A stretch of DNA of 64,000 bases from Parasedimentitalea marina (GTDB lineage: Bacteria; Pseudomonadota; Alphaproteobacteria; Rhodobacterales; Rhodobacteraceae), in contig NZ_CP033219.1 of NCBI RefSeq assembly GCF_004006175.1, positions 1,860,001 to 1,924,000 on the forward strand. The letters run 5' to 3'. A program made the position numbers and the translations under genes. Below are positions 53,629 through 64,000 of the stretch, piece by piece. Within the stretch, counting starts at the first letter, position 1. Each line of letters starts with the position of its first letter. The notes under the pieces were generated by a model. The model saw only the letters and a program-made list of their open reading frames with translations, was not told the origin of the DNA and did not search any database.

Positions 53629-54376
53629 TTAGCGCATCCGTAAAGCACCGTCGAGGCGGATAACTTCACCGTTCAGATAGCCCATCTCGACAATGAAACC
53701 GGCAGTACGGCCGTATTCGGATGGGTCACCAAGGCGGGCTGGGTTTGGCACATCTTCGGCAAGTTGTTTGCACGTCTTCGGGCAATCCGGCCAGCATCGG
53801 GGTCATGAAAATACCGGGCGCTATGGTCATTACACGGATTCCAGTCGAGGCCAGGTCACGGGCCATTGGCAAACACATGCCGACGACGCCCCCTTGGAAG
53901 CGGCATAAGCGGCAGCCTTTTGACCATCAAAAGCCGCAACTGAGGCGGTGTTGATGATCACGCCGCGAGCGCCATCGGGTTCGGGCTCGTTCTTGGCAAT
54001 CTCCATCGCAGCAAGGCGGCCGACATTGAAGGTGCCAACCAAATTGATGTCGATGGTGCGTTTGAAGGCGTCCAGCGGGTGCGGTCCATCGCGACCGACT
54101 GTTTTGATGCCATAGGCGATGCCAGCGCAGTTTACGCAGGCGGTGATTTTGCCCATCTTGGAGATGGCGTCTTGGACTGCAGCATGGACAGAACTTTCAT
54201 CGGTGACATCGGTTTGAAAAAGTGACCGCCAATTTCGGCGGCAACTGTCGGTCCGCGCTCCGCGTCCCGGTCCAGAATGGTGACTTGGGCTCCGTTTTCG
54301 GCGAAGTGACGTGCTGTTGCTTCCCCAGTCCCGAAGCGCCGCCGGTGATGATGGCGGCTGTGGTCGACAATTTCAT
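53629..54376 (-). pseudogene. Short-chain dehydrogenase/reductase (3-hydroxyacyl-CoA dehydrogenase type), frame broken
   Basis: An SDR of about 250 codons. It opens MKLSTTAAIITGGASGLG from ATG 54376 and ends [11 protein letters not shown] with TAA at 53629. The cofactor motif TGGASGLG, CVNCAGIAYG, the catalytic YAASKGG and the NTAS Ser segment are all present, but in different frames. The frame changes around 53770, 53889-53893, 54217-54221 and 54323-54326; each can be explained by one base lost, the last three in runs of 4-5 like bases. The family oxidises 3-hydroxyacyl-CoA, as the ending suggests. The ORF 53830-54156 is only a fragment of it. Confidence 0.83.
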
Positions 54377-54425
54377 GAGCGCAGGTCCTTGTGCTATCTG
54401 AACAGGTGTTCAGATAGCCATACGC

Positions 54426-55363
54426 TTAGATCTGTCCAGTTTTCCGGGGCGTCATCAGGCCACGATCAAGCGCGGCAAGCGGCCGCAGCAGGCGTCCCAT
54501 AGGGGCCAATAGGCCCATGTGCCGCCCAAGACGTGTACATTGGCGCCGGTTCCAAGTTTAAAACGGGCCAGCCCAGAGGCATCTTCGGTATTGATCAGGC
54601 CCAGATCCACCGGTGTAGCCTTTGGTTGCAAGCCAGTTCATGGCTTGCCACATCAACAGGTTATGGGCGGATAGGGCCCGGCCTTGGTCCGTGGAGTGAC
54701 TGACATGGTAACTGGCGCTGGTGCCATGACACAGGATCAAAACCGCAGCGACGCTCTCTTTGCCATCAAAGGCCTGGAACAATTTTGCCTTACCGGGATT
54801 TTCATGGATATAGGCAAGTGTCAGGTCCAGTGGCCAGTTGCGATAGCCACGCTGGCCTTGCTGTTTGGCTTCGGCCTGAAACAGCCAATGACCGGGATCC
54901 TGTGGCATATTCTGCCGGGTGACCCTGAGCGATTGCGATTCGGCGTGCTTCAGACGGTTACGCCATTTCTGGTGCAACGCAGCGTGGCGCTGTTCTTGGG
55001 GGCTGTCAAATCGAGGCGGGCAACCTGTGCCGGGCTCATCAATGGGACGGCGCCGAGTTTGGCCAGTTCGGGTGTCGGGTTTTCAGGTGACAGAATGACC
55101 GGGGTGGCGCAGGCCCTGCTCTTGCAGGATTTCAAGCAGGCGCAAAGGTTTGTCAATACGCGCACGGTTGACCATGGCGACGTCAAAACGCCCCATAAAA
55201 CGGCGGCGCATGACCAATGTGTCGCTGATCTGGTCCAGAATCAGCGGATCCTGGCCGCGATAGCGTAAAGCGCGTGCAAACTCCTGCGATTGGGCAAGGG
55301 ATCGGATGGGGTGGATTGTTGAATGGGGCGGGGCATCACATCAGCTGGCGTAAAATCAAACAT
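54426..55363 (-). pseudogene. GNAT/FemAB-like acyltransferase domain protein, frame broken
   Basis: About 310 codons in several pieces: MFDFTPADVMPRPIQQSTPSDPL from ATG 55363, then RALRYRGQDPLILDQISD, MRRRFMGRFDVAMVNRARIDKPL, HALHQKWRNRLKHAESQSLRV, HENPGKAKLFQAFDGKESVAAVLI with YHVSHST, and an end at the TAA at 54426. The central AAVLILCHGTSASYHVSHS stretch resembles acetyltransferase or CelD/FemAB-like acyltransferase sheets. Several frame changes are needed, mostly one base at a time. The full protein is probably intact in the organism. The exact substrate is unknown. Confidence 0.68.
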
Positions 55364-55391
55364 GAAGACCATTAACGCTGTGGAAACCTAA

Positions 55392-55547
55392 ATGATGGTT
55401 AATGAAACTATGAAAAATCAACATAAAATCATGGGCCACCACGCGCCCGCGCCGCGGATGACAAAAGCAGCTGCGTTTCTTGTGGCCACGGCCCTGTCAG
55501 TGCCCGTCTTCATCCTGCTGAATTGTATTGCCTGGCTGATGGGCTGA
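55392..55547 (+). CDS. Small membrane protein, unrecognised
   Basis: A 51-codon frame, too short to be listed by a length-limited search. It reads from ATG 55392 (or ATG 55410), a short polar start rich in His and Asn, then KAAAFLVATALSVPVFILLN as one transmembrane helix and CIAWLMG at the end. It sits between the GNAT gene and tyrS on the opposite strand. A small exported or membrane peptide is plausible, but there is no recognised family and no strong ribosome site. Confidence 0.4.
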   Translation: MMVNETMKNQHKIMGHHAPAPRMTKAAAFLVATALSVPVFILLNCIAWLMG

Positions 55548-55605
55548 CCCATAGCGCCCGGTCCGCAAATGATGCGGGCCGGGGAAATGTTATAAACGCG
55601 GTGGC

Positions 55606-56859
55606 TTAACTGTCTAGCCGAACCAGCGCATGGCGCTTTTTACCGGCACTCAGCTTGATCGGTGAGGCCAGCGTGTTGGTGTTGATCATCAAACCAGCGT
55701 CGGTCAGTGGTGCATCGTCCAGTTTTGCCCCATTTTCTGCGATCAGGCGCTTGGCTTCCTTCCCGGTTTTTGCCAGTCCGGATTTTACGATCAGTTGTAC
55801 GATCGAGATGCCATCGCCCAGTTCGGACGCTGATAGCGACAGGGTGGGCAAGTCACCGCCAACGCCGCCTTTTTCAAACACTTCACGGGCCGTGGATTCG
55901 GCTTTTGCCGCCGCATCAGCACCGTGCAAAAGCGTGGTCACTTCGTTTGCCAGACGGATCTTGGCCTCGTTGATCTCGGATCCTTCCAACGCGCCCAGAC
56001 GGTCACATTCGTCTATTGGCAGTTCGGTATAGAGCTTCAGGAACCGGCCCACGTCGGCATCAGTGGTGTTACGCCAGAACTGCCAGAACTCGTACGACGA
56101 CAGCATGTCGGGATTCAGCCAGATCGCACCGGACTGCGATTTGCCCATCTTTTTGCCGTCCGAAGTGGTCAGAAGTGGTGAGGTCAGGCCAAAAACTTCG
56201 CCTTCAATGGTTCGGCGGGTCAGGTCGATACCGTTGACGATATTGCCCCACTGATCCGAGCCACCCATCTGCAAAACACAGCCATAGCGGCGGTGAAGTT
56301 CCATGAAGTCATAGGCTTGCAGGATCATGTAGTTGAACTCAAGGAAGCTAAGCGATTGCTCCCGGTCAAGACGCGACTTCACGCTCTCAAACGCCAACAT
56401 CCGATTGACCGAGAAGTGACGGCCGATGTCGCGCAAAAATTCCAGGTAGTTCAACCCGTCCAACCATTCGGCGTTGTTGATCATCACCGCGCCGTTGGCG
56501 TCGTCGCTATAGTCGACATAGGCCGAGAACACTTTTTTGATGCCGGCGATATTGTCGTCAATCTGTGCTTCGGTCAGCAGCGGACGTTCATCAGCGCGAA
56601 ACGAGGGATCGCCCACCTTAGTGGTGCCGCCGCCCATCAGGGTGATCGGCTTGTGCCCGGTTTTCTGGAACCACCGCAACATCATGATTTGGATCAGCGA
56701 TCCGACATGCAGCGACTTGGCAGTGGCGTCAAAACCAATGTAAGCAGGCTGGCCCGGGGTCAGCAGGGCTTCGTCCAGGCCCTGATAGTCGGTGCAATCG
56801 GCCAAATAGCCGCGCTCGATCATTACGCGCATGAATTCCGATTTGGGATGGTAGGTCAT
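55606..56859 (-). CDS. tyrS: Tyrosyl-tRNA synthetase
   Basis: A 417-residue class I synthetase charging tRNA-Tyr. The HIGH-like motif HVGSLIQI lies near residue 50, the specificity region [13 protein letters not shown] and [11 protein letters not shown] follow, and KMGKS is near residue 236. The C-terminal S4-like RNA-binding domain ends the protein ([22 protein letters not shown]). The frame is intact, though flanking genes are broken. The large plus-strand frame at 56293-57594 is its antisense shadow running into anmK. Confidence 0.97.
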   Translation of the reverse strand: MTYHPKSEFMRVMIERGYLADCTDYQGLDEALLTPGQPAYIGFDATAKSLHVGSLIQIMMLRWFQKTGHKPITLMGGGTTKVGDPSFRADERPLLTEAQIDDNIAGIKKVFSAYVDYSDDANGAVMINNAEWLDGLNYLEFLRDIGRHFSVNRMLAFESVKSRLDREQSLSFLEFNYMILQAYDFMELHRRYGCVLQMGGSDQWGNIVNGIDLTRRTIEGEVFGLTSPLLTTSDGKKMGKSQSGAIWLNPDMLSSYEFWQFWRNTTDADVGRFLKLYTELPIDECDRLGALEGSEINEAKIRLANEVTTLLHGADAAAKAESTAREVFEKGGVGGDLPTLSLSASELGDGISIVQLIVKSGLAKTGKEAKRLIAENGAKLDDAPLTDAGLMINTNTLASPIKLSAGKKRHALVRLDS

Positions 56860-57024
56860 GATGTGCCTCGGCTATGGATTGCGTCGGCCTGTATAAAACG
56901 CAATTGCGGCAGTGGGAACAGGTTTTCGAGAGAAAAACACTATCCTTTAAGGATGGTTAACGGGCAGACTAGGCCTGGCAGGACAAAAGGGGCTGGGAAT
57001 GAGCAACGTCATTTCAAAACTGGT

Positions 57025-58110
57025 GTGGTAAAGGCGTTGGGCGCAATGAGCGGCACGTCATTGGACGGTGTTGATGCAGCTATTATAGAGACCGACGGCA
57101 GGCAGATTTATGGCTTTGGGGCCTCAGCCTATCGTGGCTATTCTCAGACGGAAAGAGATCCTGCGTGCAGGATTGGGGTGCTGGGGTGGCGATACAGCCG
57201 AGGCCGCGGCGCAGGTGGTAGACACCGCCCATTCCGAATTGATGTCCGGGTTTTCCGACTACGACATTGCCGGTTTTCACGGCCAGACACTGGCCCATGC
57301 ACCGCGTCAGCAGGGCACCTTTCAGGTTGGCGATGGCACTGCTTTGGCGGAAAACTGGGAAAACCCGTGGTCTGGGACTTTCGCTCGGATGATGTGGCAA
57401 TGGGCGGCGAGGGCGCACCACTGGCGCCGTTCTTTCACTTTGCCTGTGCCAAGTATCTGAACCTGCGCCAACCGGTTTGCTTTCTTAATCTCGGCGGTGT
57501 TGGTAATCTTACCTATGTTGATCCGCGCTTTGACTCAGCTGAACAGCCGGGGCATTGCTGGCCTTTGATACTGGTCCTGCCAATGCTCCGGTGAACGATC
57601 TGATGCAGGCCCGGCTGGGGCTGCAGATGGACGAGGGCGGCCGCGTCGCACAGAGTGGCACAGTAGAAACGGGCGCGCTCGAATTGTTTTGGCGGAATCG
57701 TTCTTTTCAAAGCTTCCGCCCAAATCTCTGGATCGCAATGATTTCTCTGAGATGATCACGCTGGTCAGAGAGTTGAGCGACGCGGATGCCGCCGCGACAC
57801 TGACCGCAATGTGCGCCGCCGGGTGGCCCAAGGGATGCAGCATTGCCCAGAAAAGCCCACGGTGGTTTTGACCACGGGCGGCGGTCGCCATAACCCAGTG
57901 CTGATGCAGATGCTGTCGGTCTCGCTGGACTGCCCGGTCAAACCGGTTGAGGAGGTCGGGCTGGACGGTGATATGCTTGAGGCGCAGGCCTTTGGTTATC
58001 TTGCAGTGCGAGTGGCACGGGGATGGTGTCCTCGGCCCCGGCACCACCGGTGTCAGCGCCTGTGTCGGCGGCGGCGTGGTCAGCGTGCCGGGGATCGCAA
58101 GGCGGGATAA
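57025..58110 (+). pseudogene. anmK: Anhydro-N-acetylmuramic acid kinase AnmK, frame broken several times
   Basis: Recycles cell wall anhydromuramic acid by phosphorylation. The pieces are VVKALGAMSGTSLDGVDAAIIETDGRQ from a GTG at 57025, [115 protein letters not shown] and [16 protein letters not shown]. All the kinase motifs (MSGTSLDG, DTGP, GGGRHN) are present, but about six frame changes are needed between 57150 and 58080. The start could be the GTG or another close by. The end is uncertain; a stop at 58108-58110 would give the usual length. Confidence 0.83.
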
Positions 58111-58113
58111 CAC

Positions 58114-58530
58114 CTATCCGCGCGCAATGTCAAACCCGGGTGGTGCCAGTTCAAACCCGTCAAACTGGAACCCCGGCGACACGGTGCAACTGACCAAAGT
58201 GTAATCGCCGGTGCTGCGGGCAGCTTGCCAGTGCCCCTCTGGGACCAGGATCTGCGGCTCTCCTTCGCGCAGGTCCGGGCTAAGCAGATAATCCTGTGCC
58301 GGACCACGATCGTTCTGCGCCAGCGATAGCACCAGCGGCGCCCTGAGTGGAATAGCCAGATTTCGGTGGCGTCCACACGGTGCCAATGGCTGCTCTCCAG
58401 CGGCCAGTAGGAAATATATGCAAGTGCCACTGGCGCGGCCTTCGTTCGCGGCCTGCCAGGTTTGCCGGTACCAGCCGCCTTCGGGATGCGGTTGCAGATC
58501 AAGCCTGGCGATAATCTCCTGTGCGGTCAT
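58114..58530 (-). pseudogene. DUF985 cupin protein, two compensating frame changes
   Basis: A 138-codon cupin of the DUF985 family (KDGP-epimerase-like fold). It reads MTAQEIIARLDLQPHPEGGWYRQTW, an internal ESSHWHRVDATEIWLFHSG segment (metal His ligands) in a second frame, and then APLVLSLAQNDRG and FQFDGFELAPPGFDIARG back in the first. Because the second shift restores the frame, a continuous frame exists but would carry a wrong core (GEQPLAPCGRHRNLAIPL). The start is the ATG at 58530. The function is unknown. Confidence 0.8.
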
Positions 58531-58587
58531 GGTATTGGGCGCTCCTTTATGGCTGGAATTTTCATATTGAATGCATATGTTGTGATC

Positions 58588-59997
58588 ATGAAACTGCATA
58601 TCCCCTTTGATAATTCATACGCGCGCCTTGCTCCCGGATTCTACAGCAAACAAGCGCCTGAACCGGTAAAATCCCCACTTTGATTGCCTTCAACCAGGAT
58701 CTGGCGAAACTGCTGGGTATCACTCCGGGTGACTGGGATGAGATGGGCCGGGTGTTTGGCGGCAATCAACAGCCCGATGGCGCCGAGCCACTGGCGCAGC
58801 TATATGCGGGGCATCAGTTTGGCAGTTTCAACCCGCAACTTGGCGATGGCCGCGCCGTCTTGCTGGGGAAACTGTCGGTACCGATGGACAGAGGCGCGAT
58901 ATTCAACTTAAGGGATCGGGTCGCACCCCTATTCCCGCCAGGGCGACGGGCGCGCTTGGCTAGGGCCAGTTTTGCGCGAATATGTGGTTTCCGAGGCGAT
59001 GCAGGCCCTTGGCATCCCAACCACGCGGGCGCTGGCGGCTGTGACCACCGGGGAAACCGTTCAACGTGAGCGGGGCCGCCGGGGCGGTCCTGACCCGCGT
59101 GGCAACGAGCCATCTGCGGGTCGGCAGCTTTGAGGTGTTCGCCAGGCGTGGTGACACGGACCGCTAAAACAGCTGACAGATTATGCAATTCAACGCCACT
59201 ATCCGCAAGCCGAGGGCCCAATGGGGCTGTTGCGTGCAGTCCGCGATAAGCAGAGCAAGCTGATCGCGGACTGGATGGGGTTGGGTTTATTCACGGGGTG
59301 ATGAATACCGACAACGCGTCGATCGTAACGAAACCATTGATTATGGCCCCTGCGCCTTTTGGATAAATACCATCCGCAAACGGTGTTCAGCTCAATCGAC
59401 CGCACTGGCCGCTATGCCTATGACAATCAGCCCGCAATCGCCGTATGGAATTTGGCACAATTGGCCACAGCTCTGATCCAGCAGCTTGACGATCCGCAAC
59501 AAGGCGTCGAGCAGGCAACTGAAATTGTGCATGCCATGCCCGCGCTGACCCAACACCATTGGGAGCAAAACTTTCGCTCCAAACTGGGCATTTCAATTGC
59601 CGGCGCCAATGATCTGGAACTGATCTCGGACCTGCTAAGTCTAATGGCGCAAAATGAAAGCGACTTCACCAATACATTCCGTGGGTTGGCGACAGGTCAT
59701 GCCCGTGATCTGTTCACCGATCATCAGGGTTTTGACAGCTGGAATGCTCAATGGCAGGCACGATTAGGCAATGAACCCGATCCAAAGGCCCTGATGCTGA
59801 GAACCAATCCGGCTTATATTCCGCGAAACCACCAAATTGAGCACATGATAGACGCCGCCGTCGCAGGCGATTACACATTGTTCCACACCTTAAATCAGGT
59901 CCTGGCCCAGCCCTTTTCGGAACATCCAGATCATGTTGCCCTGCGCCAGCCTCCAACATCGGACCAGATCGTCGCGGCCACCTTTTGCGGCACGTGA
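58588..59997 (+). pseudogene. selO: Protein adenylyltransferase SelO (YdiU), frame broken several times
   Basis: A pseudokinase-fold enzyme that transfers AMP from ATP to Ser, Thr or Tyr of target proteins. Pieces: MKLHIPFDNSYARLAPGFYSKQ from ATG 58588; [98 protein letters not shown]; and the C-terminal DHVALRQPPTSDQIVAATFCGT to the stop at 59995. The nucleotide and metal motifs (HGVMNTDN) are there. The first break, near 58676, is one base lost in a CCCC run. About 1.41 kb is the normal gene size. Confidence 0.85.
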
Positions 59998-60167
59998 TCG
60001 CCTTCATCTGGCCCTAAATATCCTCGGGGGTGAATTGGCCAACGGCCAAGAGGGGGCAGACAGCCCCTTTGTCGTTAGGACCAGCGAAAAGATCGGCACC
60101 CTGTACCTGACCCGCAGAATATCCAATAAGCAGAATACCCAATAAAGAGGCAACCAAAGGAATCCCG

Positions 60168-60866
60168 ATGTCCGTGCCAACCCTGCGACTGGCCAGCTAC
60201 AATATCCAAAAATGTGTTGGTCTGGATCTGCGCCGCAGGCCTCGGCGCACATTGCAGGTGATAGAGGGCACCGGGGCGCAAATCATGCTGCTGCAAGAAG
60301 CTGACAAACGGTTGCCACCGCGTCCCGCAGCGTTACCGCATTTTGTGTTGGACGAGGCCGGCTGGCAAATCGTTGATCTCGGCGGGGCTGGCTCTTTGGG
60401 CTGGCATGGTAATGCGATCGTCTGGCGCTCAAATTCCGTCAAAATGCGGGACTACGGTCACATCCACCTGCCGGGACTGGAGCCGCGTGGCGCAGTCTGG
60501 GCTACGTTTGACACTGCCATCGGCCCGCTGCGGGTGATCGGAGCCCACCTTGGATTGACCGGCAAGGCGCGTCATGAACAGGTGCTGCACTTGGCGCGCA
60601 CCGGCGCCAACTTTGATGACACTCCCATGGTTTGGGGTGGTGACTTTAACGAGTGGTCCCGGGCCCCGGTTCTGGATCACTTGGCTCCGGACATGACCTT
60701 TCTGGCCCCCAAGCCGAGCTTTCCGGCTTTGCGGCCCATTGGGGCGCTGGACCGAATGGCTGTTGGGCCGGATCTACAGGTGACAGCGCATGGGGTGTAC
60801 CGGGAACGTCCGGCGCATATAGCCTCGGATCATTTGCCGGTCTGGGCCGATCTGTGCCGTGCATGA
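60168..60866 (+). CDS. Endonuclease/exonuclease/phosphatase family protein
   Basis: A 232-residue metal-dependent phosphoesterase. The fold's motifs are RLASYNIQKCVGLD (about 7-20), LLQEADKRL, VWGGDFNEW (about 149-157) and the catalytic IASDHLPVWADL at the end. The members include DNase I-like nucleases and phosphatidyl or nucleotide phosphatases; no signal peptide is visible. The frame is intact, and the gene lies between the broken selO and helicase genes. Confidence 0.9.
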   Translation: MSVPTLRLASYNIQKCVGLDLRRRPRRTLQVIEGTGAQIMLLQEADKRLPPRPAALPHFVLDEAGWQIVDLGGAGSLGWHGNAIVWRSNSVKMRDYGHIHLPGLEPRGAVWATFDTAIGPLRVIGAHLGLTGKARHEQVLHLARTGANFDDTPMVWGGDFNEWSRAPVLDHLAPDMTFLAPKPSFPALRPIGALDRMAVGPDLQVTAHGVYRERPAHIASDHLPVWADLCRA

Positions 60867-60924
60867 AAATCCCGCTCCGGCTTGAACCGAAACGGGATTT
60901 GAATTGGCTTAATGCTGACTGGGT

Positions 60925-62234
<1,310 letters not shown>

Positions 62235-62602
62235 GTCATATCCTTTCGCAGCCCTTGCAGATGCAATGGCCGGTTTTGCCGCATCCAGTGCGACGAGTTG
62301 GGGCAGGGACCTCGGGCGCAGCTGGCCGTATGCCAGCGAGCCGGTCGTCTGCTCGTGCCCCACGCGTGATTTTGGGAACGCAGGTATTTCACTGTAGGCG
62401 CTGGAGACCGAAGTCTCGGAGGGGCATACATGCCCGAACGCCTCTGCTCACGCGGCAGAGAGGGATACCTGGTGGGGCAAATGGCTGTGGATAAGGCATT
62501 TGTCAACCAGCATTCTGTGATAAAACCCGGTTTTCGCGCGCCTGTTCTTTCGTTACACAGGGCAACCAAGCGCACTAAGAGTGCACTGTGAGCGCACAGA
62601 GG
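62235..62602 (-). promoter_or_regulatory. Leader region of the helicase gene, with hairpins
   Basis: About 350 bases between the helicase start and the divergent fur gene. On the minus strand it carries GAGAC-TTCG-GTCTC (plus positions 62404-62417), a five-base stem with a UUCG tetraloop, and CTCTGC-N7-GCAGAG (62442-62460). Such a long structured leader is common before cold-inducible RNA helicases. The promoters for both genes should lie near 62480-62600. No coding sequence is supported; the minus-strand frame at 62231-62707 overlaps both genes. Confidence 0.45.
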
Positions 62603-62608
62603 ATGCCG

Positions 62609-63022
62609 ATGCCTGACACAATTATTTCTCGCTGCGAAGCCAAAGGCCTGCGTATGACAGGGCAACGCCGGATCATTGCCCGCGTATTGCAAGACAGTGA
62701 TGATCACCCGGATGTTGAGGAACTTTACGCCCGTGCCAGTTCACTGGACGCGGGAATTTCAATTGCCACGGTCTATCGGACGGTAAAGCTGTTTGAAGAG
62801 GCAGGCATACTGGATAGGCTGGAATTTGGCGATGGTCGCGCCCGCTATGAAGATGCTGAACGCGAGCATCATGACCACCTGATTGATATGAACTCTGGCG
62901 AAGTGATCGAGTTTGTAGATCCCGAGATCGAGGCGCTGCAGGAAAAAATTGCCAAAAAGCTGGGGTATGAGTTGAAGGGCCACAAGCTTGAACTCTACGG
63001 CGTGCCAATCCGCAAGACGTAA
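62609..63022 (+). CDS. fur: Ferric uptake regulator family protein (Fur)
   Basis: A 137-residue metal-sensing repressor. The N-terminal winged helix (CEAKGLRMTGQRRIIARVL, then SSLDAGISIATVYRTVKLFEEAG) precedes the dimerisation part with HHDHLIDMNSGEVIEF. The second ATG at 62609 is chosen because AGAGG is six bases upstream. In many Rhodobacteraceae the close relative is a manganese-responsive Mur, and the sequence alone cannot separate the two. The frame is intact. Confidence 0.92.
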   Translation: MPDTIISRCEAKGLRMTGQRRIIARVLQDSDDHPDVEELYARASSLDAGISIATVYRTVKLFEEAGILDRLEFGDGRARYEDAEREHHDHLIDMNSGEVIEFVDPEIEALQEKIAKKLGYELKGHKLELYGVPIRKT

Positions 63023-63137
63023 ACATCCCGATCGGGTTGTCGCTACGACGGTTACCGCGGCAGGGCCAGAACTGAGCCTTTTGGCCAAAACTTCCGGGTA
63101 ATGTTGGCTCGTGCAGTTTAGTCGTTACTGGTCGGTG

Positions 63138-63976
63138 TTACCCGTTGTCAGTTTTTGCCCCTGCAGCCATAAAATTGGTGGCGTCGGTGTGGCTGAGGGC
63201 CTGGCTGGCATAGGTGAATGTGCCCTGTTCAAGGACTTCATTTGCGGCACGGACCATGGCGCCAAGGGCGCGCGCAAATGAGCCGCCAACGCTGACACGT
63301 TTGACGCCAGCATTTGCAAGTTCAGTCAGAGACCAGGTTGGCCCGCTGAGCCCCATGACCACATTCACCGGCTTGTCCACCGATGCACAGAGCGTCGCGA
63401 TGGAGTTCAGGTCTGGCAGGCCGGGGCATATAACACGTCCGCACCGGCGTCACCAAAGGCCTGTAACCGTGCGATGGTGTCCGCAAGGTCAGGCCGTCCA
63501 CAAACGAAGTTTTCGGCGCGTGCGGTCAGCAAAAACGGCTTGTCACTGCAGGCTTGGACCGCCGCATGCATGCGGTCGACTGAAAGATCAAAGTCATAAA
63601 TAGGATTGTCAGCGTCCCCTGTTGTGTCCTCGATCGAGCCACCGACCAAGCCGATTTCCACGGCCTGTAGTATCGTATCTTCGCAGGCTTTGGGGGTGGC
63701 ACCAAAACCATTTTCCAAGTCTGCAGCAACTGGCAGATCGCTGGCGGCGATTATGTCTCGGGCATTTGCCAAAATATCTTCTCGGCTAACCGCGCATTCT
63801 GAATCACGTTTCCCAATCGAAAACGCCAGTCCGGCGCTGGTCGTCGCCAGGGCCTCAAACCCAAGCTGGTCGAGCATCATCGCGGTGCCGGCGTTCCAGG
63901 GGTTGGGAAGTACAAAGGCGCCGGGGCGGCTATGTAAATTCCGAAATGTCTCATACTTGCGTTCTGCGGGTGTCAT
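63138..63976 (-). pseudogene. Isocitrate lyase/PEP mutase superfamily protein, frame broken once
   Basis: A TIM-barrel enzyme of about 280 codons (oxaloacetate decarboxylase or carboxyphosphonoenolpyruvate mutase-like). It reads MTPAERKYETFRNLHSRPGAFVLPNPWNAGTA to ADVLYAP from ATG 63976, and continues PDLNSIATLCASVDKPVNVVMG after the frame change near 63410-63425 to a stop at 63138-63140. A missing base in a C/G run fits. The metal-binding VAADLENGFGA and the SIEDTTGD part are present. A GAGGAAG site lies before the ATG. Substrate unknown. Confidence 0.83.
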
Positions 63977-64000
63977 GAGTTCTTCCTCGACTGGTGATTG

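Noticed and set aside
56293..57594. A 433-codon plus-strand open frame reaching into anmK
   Set aside because: The first two thirds are antisense to tyrS, and only the end is a piece of the anmK protein, which is broken by frame changes.

Overview
The window looks like chromosomal DNA of a marine Rhodobacteraceae (Roseobacter-group alphaproteobacterium). This rests on gene content and order: a heterotetrameric sarcosine oxidase operon in the order beta-delta-alpha-gamma, the block DUF177-rpmF-plsX-fabH-ihfA-merR, a double-length dCTP deaminase, ccmI-ruvX-DUF1289, and a gene transfer agent (GTA) type head-spike locus. G+C is moderately high by eye. No rRNA, CRISPR array or complete mobile element was seen. 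The species cannot be named from the sequence alone.

Layout. 1-1.6 kb: queuosine precursor genes queE (cut by the window edge), queD and queC. 2.2-4.7 kb: three overlapping genes, of which the first matches the GTA spike base family and the second looks like a spike fibre. 5.2-9.4 kb: a LysR regulator divergent from a hydratase, acyl-CoA dehydrogenase and class III CoA-transferase operon, followed by a deleted IS5-family element (about 9.43-9.92 kb). 9.95-11.4 kb: a fatty acid desaturase, a LysR fragment and tRNA-Asn. 11.4-16 kb: an MBL hydrolase, an EnvZ-like kinase and two exported proteins. 16-20.2 kb: an XRE-cupin regulator, LysE exporter, GFA protein and dimethylglycine dehydrogenase-like operon with a clear palindrome at its head. 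20.3-27.6 kb: a LacI-controlled sugar ABC transporter with an isomerase and a dehydrogenase. 27.9-32.3 kb: a previously untracked small zinc-ribbon membrane protein and a binding protein-chemoreceptor pair. 32.9-37.6 kb: dusA, a TSUP transporter, a dioxygenase-like gene, DUF1289, ruvX and ccmI. 37.8-43.9 kb: soxBDAG and sodB. 44-50.2 kb: dCTP deaminase, tRNA-Pro, and the merR-ihfA-fabH-plsX-rpmF-DUF177 block, with bamE divergent.

50.3-63.98 kb is different in quality. Ten of its genes (olsB, an ABC-F ATPase, an acetyltransferase, an SDR, a GNAT/FemAB-like gene, anmK, a cupin, selO, a DEAD-box helicase, an isocitrate lyase-like gene) each need one or more frame changes to read as full proteins. 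Most of those worked out are one-base losses in or beside short runs of a single base. tyrS, an exonuclease/endonuclease gene and fur in the same stretch are intact. Sequencing or assembly error is the simplest reading, rather than decay of ten neighbouring genes.

How the genes fit together. Two loci handle N-methylated glycine: the dimethylglycine dehydrogenase-like enzyme and sarcosine oxidase. Both belong to families that release one-carbon units, and a GFA protein sits beside the first. The sugar locus imports a sugar and modifies it by isomerisation and oxidation without an obvious kinase or glycosidase. No clearly new multi-gene defence or metabolic system is evident. The best leads are the detached spike locus, the small zinc-ribbon protein, the binding protein-chemoreceptor pair, the regulatory palindromes, the internally deleted IS5 element, and the frameshift cluster.
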